Assembly: GCA_003455715.1 (NCBI GenBank)
Contig: DMQJ01000063.1
Coordinates: 1 to 7,462 of the forward strand
Direction: 5' to 3'
DNA from: Acidimicrobiaceae bacterium
Lineage (GTDB): Bacteria > Actinomycetota > Acidimicrobiia > Acidimicrobiales > Ilumatobacteraceae
Length of the DNA stretch: 7,462 bases
Below the pieces are notes generated by a model. The model searched no databases. It was not told the DNA's origin and saw nothing but the letters and a program-made list of their open reading frames with translations. The position numbers and the translations under genes are program-made. Below are positions 4,876 through 7,462 of the stretch, in pieces. Each line of letters opens with the position of its first letter. The first letter of the stretch is position 1.

Positions 4876-5570
4876 CCCGGGTACTCGTCGTGGAAGACGA
4901 AGAGAGCTACAGCGAGGCCCTGGCCTACATGCTGCGCAAAGAGGGTTTCGAGGTCGCCATCGCGGCCGACGGCAACACCGCACTCACCGAGTTCGACCGG
5001 AACGGCGCCGACATCGTGCTGCTGGACCTGATGCTGCCCGGCATCCCCGGCACCGAGGTGTGCCGCACGATCCGGCAGAGCTCGAGTGTGCCGGTGATCA
5101 TGGTGAGCGCGAAGGACGACGAGGTCGACCAGATCCTCGGCCTCGAACTCGGCGCCGACGACTACGTCACCAAGCCGTTCAGCTTCCGCGAGTTGGTGGC
5201 CCGCATTCGTGCGGTGGCACGGCGTACCGCACCCGCCGGTGGGGGTGCCACTGCGCCAACGGGTGACGACCCCACTGCTCCGCAGGTGATCGGCCCGTTG
5301 CGCATCGACCGGCGCACACGTCGAGTGCACATGGACGGTGACGAGGTGCAGCTCACCGCCAAGGAGTTCGATCTGCTCGCCTTTCTCGCCACCGACATCG
5401 GCGCAGTGCACACGCGCACAGAGATTCTCGAGAACGTGTGGGACGCCCACTGGTACGGGCCTACGAAAACCGTCGATGCGCACGTGGCGTCGTTGCGCAA
5501 GAAGTTGGGCGCTCACGACTGGATTCAAGCCGTGCGCGGGGTGGGCTTCCGCCTGGAGCCGCCCGCATGA
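4872..5570 (+). CDS. OmpR/PhoB-type response regulator, RegX3-like receiver with an atypical C-terminal half
   Basis: A 232-residue regulator. The receiver (1-115) has the acidic pocket Glu8-Asp9, phosphoacceptor Asp52 in LLDLMLPG, Ser79, and Lys101 in YVTKPF. Its opening MTRVLVVEDEESYSEALAYMLRKEGFEV is RegX3-like. The winged helix (about 140-230) has LTAKEFDLLAFL, TRTEILENVWDAHWYGPTKTVDAHVASLRKKLG and WIQAVRGVGFRL. The usual RegX3 form as I know it has TRGQLIDRVWG-YVGDTKTLDVHVKRLR, so this half resembles regulators paired with HAMP kinases. Hand counts give A/T-ending codons in 8 of 104 before residue 105 and 28 of 128 after it. TTG leucine codons are absent before and occur four times after. 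The gene may be a fusion or an assembly join, so no regX3 symbol is given to the whole. It overlaps both neighbouring kinase genes by 4 nt. Confidence 0.9.
   Translation: MTRVLVVEDEESYSEALAYMLRKEGFEVAIAADGNTALTEFDRNGADIVLLDLMLPGIPGTEVCRTIRQSSSVPVIMVSAKDDEVDQILGLELGADDYVTKPFSFRELVARIRAVARRTAPAGGGATAPTGDDPTAPQVIGPLRIDRRTRRVHMDGDEVQLTAKEFDLLAFLATDIGAVHTRTEILENVWDAHWYGPTKTVDAHVASLRKKLGAHDWIQAVRGVGFRLEPPA
5151..5186. other. Probable breakpoint: recombination or assembly join
   Basis: This stretch encodes GADDYVTKPFSF, one of the most conserved segments among response regulators. Left of it the protein matches a RegX3 receiver with nearly all codons ending in G or C. Right of it the sequence continues FRELVARIRAVARR, with ATT, CGT, GCA, TTG and GGT codons appearing at once. 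A short identical stretch here would allow homologous recombination between two regulator genes, and would equally mislead a short-read assembler. The exact point cannot be fixed from the sequence. Confidence 0.55.
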
Positions 5571-6976
5571 GGTGGCGGCTGTTCGCCGCGTTCGCCGCGC
5601 TCATCACCGTGGTGCTGCTGGCCCAAGACATCCCCCTCGCCGGGTACCTGCGCGACACCGAACGCGACCGCCTGCTGGCCAGCCTCGAGCGCGACGCGTT
5701 CATCATCGCCGGAACATCGGAAGACGTGCTCTCCGGTGAGGGGCTGGAGAGTGAAGGCGGCGAGGCGGCCGCGGTCGAACGGTTGCAAGCGTCGGTCGGT
5801 CAGTACGCGGCCGCCGGTGGTGCGCGGGTGGTGATCGTGGGCACCGACGCGGGTGTGGTGGTGTCGAGCGACCCCGACGACGAGCCAGGTGACGACTTCT
5901 CCAACCGACCGGAGATGATGTCCGCCCTCGGCGGCGACCCTGCCGCTGGCGAGCGCACATCGCAAACGGCTGGCGACCTGGTGTACGTGGCCGTGCCGGT
6001 CATCTCCGGCAGTTCGGTGGTGGGCGCCGTGCGCATCACCTTCCCGGCGAGCGTCATCGACGACCGAGTGAACGAGAAGACTCGGGGCCTGCTCCTGGTG
6101 GGCGGCATCTCGCTGCTCGCCGCCGCGCTGGCCGCGGTGTTCATGGCCAACGGCATCACCTCACCGCTGCGCCGCTTGCAGCGCACCACCGAGCGGCTCG
6201 CTGCGGGCGAGTTCGACGAGCGCGCGGCCACCAACGAGGGGGCGCCGGAGATTCGCCGCTTGGCCACGTCGTTCAACACGATGACCGACCAGATCGCCTC
6301 CCTGCTCGAGCAGCAGCGAGCGTTCGCCGGTGATGCATCGCACCAGTTGCGCACGCCGCTCACCGCGCTGCGCCTGCAACTCGAACGGGCGGCCGCGATG
6401 GTCGACGACGACCCCGAGGGTGCCCGGTCGCGTATCGAGGCAGCAAGCGCGGAGACCGAACGCCTGCAGCGGTTGGTGGAGGGGTTGTTGATGATCGCCC
6501 GCAGCGAGGGATCGGCGGCTGTCACGGCGCCGGTCGATGTCACCGGCATGGTGCGCGAACGTGCCGAGGTGTGGGCCCCGTTTGCAGAGGAACGTGGCGT
6601 GCGGCTGCTCACGTCGGCGGCGCCCGGCCTCAGCGCGCTGGCGGTGCCGAACGCGCTGGAGCAGATCATCGACAATTACATCGACAACGCCTTGGGCGTG
6701 GCCACCGAAGGCAACACCATCACCGTCACGGCGATGCAGCACCACGACCAGGTGTCGGTGCACGTGCTCGATGAAGGGCCGGGCATGTCGCCCGAGCATC
6801 TCGCCCGCGCGTTCGACCGGTTCTGGCGGGCGCCCGACGCACCACAGGGCGGCTCAGGTATCGGCCTGGCGGTGGTGCAACACCTCGCCCGGCTGAGCGG
6901 TGGAGAGGCGAACCTGCGCAACCGGCCCGACCGGCGCGGCCTCGACGCCAGCGTCACCTTGCCCGCCGCGCGCTGA
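5567..6976 (+). CDS. HAMP-domain sensor histidine kinase with extracytoplasmic Cache-like sensor
   Basis: A 469-residue membrane kinase. The first membrane helix is residues about 4-20, the extracytoplasmic region about 25-172, and the second helix about 174-194 (GLLLVGGISLLAAALAAVFMA). A HAMP linker follows (about 195-248, ITSPLRRLQRTTERLAAGEFDER). The sensor contains a Cache/PDC-like pattern (ARVVIVGTDAGVVVSSDP, then RPEMMSALGG, YVAVPVISGSSVVGAVRI). The phosphoacceptor is His259 in ASHQLRTPLTALRL. The ATPase domain has an N box with Asn370/Asn374, Asp402 in DEGPGMS, FDRFWRA, and a GGSGIGLAVVQH G2 box, all intact. The ATG overlaps the regulator stop (ATGA), with GGAG at 5555-5558 as ribosome binding site. 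Val codons are mostly GTG, and AAT, TTG and GCA occur, unlike senX3. Its natural partner is probably the regulator that donated the C-terminal half. The ligand is unknown. Confidence 0.93.
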   Translation: MRWRLFAAFAALITVVLLAQDIPLAGYLRDTERDRLLASLERDAFIIAGTSEDVLSGEGLESEGGEAAAVERLQASVGQYAAAGGARVVIVGTDAGVVVSSDPDDEPGDDFSNRPEMMSALGGDPAAGERTSQTAGDLVYVAVPVISGSSVVGAVRITFPASVIDDRVNEKTRGLLLVGGISLLAAALAAVFMANGITSPLRRLQRTTERLAAGEFDERAATNEGAPEIRRLATSFNTMTDQIASLLEQQRAFAGDASHQLRTPLTALRLQLERAAAMVDDDPEGARSRIEAASAETERLQRLVEGLLMIARSEGSAAVTAPVDVTGMVRERAEVWAPFAEERGVRLLTSAAPGLSALAVPNALEQIIDNYIDNALGVATEGNTITVTAMQHHDQVSVHVLDEGPGMSPEHLARAFDRFWRAPDAPQGGSGIGLAVVQHLARLSGGEANLRNRPDRRGLDASVTLPAAR

Positions 6977-6989
6977 GCCGCAGGCTGCT

Positions 6990-7462
6990 CTACACGGTGA
7001 GCGTCACCGAGGTGCTGCCGGCGCGCGTGTGGCGAACATCGACCGTGAGCTCGGTACCCGCCGGAGCCTGCACCACCCAGGTGGCCAGAATTCGGTCGGG
7101 GGTGCCGTCGTTGGTGCCTGCGAACACCATGTCGAGGCGACCGCCGAGTTGGCCGAGTTCGTGGCGGGCGGTGCCACCGAGCACGGTGGCGCCCGACAGT
7201 TCGGCCACCAGCGGCAGCACCAGGTTGGCCTTGCGCGCCTTCTGAGTGACGGTGGTGGGCAACCAACCGGTGTTGGCAATGCCCACCTCCACTCGGTGGG
7301 TGTCGGCACCGAGTGGCACCACCTTGGTGTGCAGCACTTCGATGCGCGGCGAGCACAGGGCCTGGTGCACGGCGAACTCGGCGTGCGGGCGCACCTCGGC
7401 GTGCAGTCGGCTGCCGGGTGCGTTGCCCCAGAAGAAGACGCCGTCCCAACCGCCGATCTCCA
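6990..7462 (-). CDS. C-terminal part of an M14 carboxypeptidase-like metallopeptidase (partial)
   Basis: Read on the complement, the frame is open from the right edge to a TAG at 6990-6992, giving about 157 residues of a gene whose start lies outside. The upstream part (EIGGWDGVFFWGNAPG, then HAEFAVHQALCSPRIEV) resembles the end of the catalytic domain and following helix of bacterial zinc carboxypeptidases of family M14. The rest (IANTGWLPTTVTQKARKANLVLPLVAELSG, then ATWVVQAPAGTELTVDVRHTRAG) looks like the beta-rich C-terminal extension often found on such enzymes. The zinc ligands and catalytic Glu are not clearly present and most would lie beyond the window. The GTG at 7394 is not the true start, because the frame continues past it. 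It is convergent with the sensor kinase gene across 13 nt, with no clear terminator between them. Confidence 0.7.
   Translation of the reverse strand, partial: EIGGWDGVFFWGNAPGSRLHAEVRPHAEFAVHQALCSPRIEVLHTKVVPLGADTHRVEVGIANTGWLPTTVTQKARKANLVLPLVAELSGATVLGGTARHELGQLGGRLDMVFAGTNDGTPDRILATWVVQAPAGTELTVDVRHTRAGSTSVTLTV

Noticed and set aside
3463..4983. Long minus-strand open frame (506 codons) opposite senX3
   Set aside because: It is opposite a kinase with all catalytic boxes present, and the translation is rich in Asp/Gly/Arg/Val without recognisable motifs. It is also a shadow frame.
6977..6989. Terminator between the second kinase and the M14-like gene
   Set aside because: Only 13 nt separate the two stop codons, and I see no convincing stem-loop with a T-run.

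Overview
The window reads as high-GC actinobacterial chromosome. Third codon positions are almost all G or C from the left edge to about 5190. The order gpmA, then senX3-regX3 with a divergent phoU, resembles the known actinobacterial neighbourhood (gpm1-senX3-regX3 in mycobacteria; phoU divergent from phoRP in Streptomyces). Protein style suggests a Nocardioides-like member of the Propionibacteriales, but this is an impression from reading, not a search.

Layout. Positions 1-237 hold the 3' end of an unknown membrane protein. A lipoprotein gene (270-872) and gpmA (878-1621) form a tight plus-strand pair. A minus-strand gene for a PD-(D/E)XK/DUF559-like protein (1727-2767) follows, bracketed by two 59-bp imperfect palindromes in direct orientation (1652-1710 and 2832-2890). 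phoU (2912-3568, minus) and senX3 (3691-4875, plus) diverge from a short control region that carries PHO-box-like GTGAAC repeats, a 33-bp imperfect palindrome, and two TANNNT -10 boxes placed so close to the start codons that both transcripts may be leaderless. A response regulator gene (4872-5570) overlaps senX3 by 4 nt, and a second sensor kinase gene (5567-6976) overlaps the regulator by 4 nt. The 3' part of an M14 carboxypeptidase-like gene runs in convergently from the right edge (6990-7462, minus).

How the genes work together. SenX3, its response regulator and PhoU form the phosphate-starvation signalling module. PhoU couples the Pst transporter state to the kinase, and the kinase drives the regulator, which is expected to bind the GTTCAC repeats in the phoU/senX3 gap. 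gpmA is a glycolytic neighbour with no direct signalling role.

Two points deserve attention. First, the response regulator looks mosaic: its receiver is RegX3-like, but from about residue 105 the linker, DNA-binding domain and codon usage match the style of the downstream kinase operon. This is either a real gene fusion that rewires two pathways or an assembly or metagenomic join within the conserved GADDYVTKPFS coding region. Everything right of about 5190 should be treated as possibly from another genome until read coverage is checked. Second, the DUF559-like gene with its flanking palindromes looks like an accessory cassette set into the gpmA-phoU-senX3 neighbourhood.
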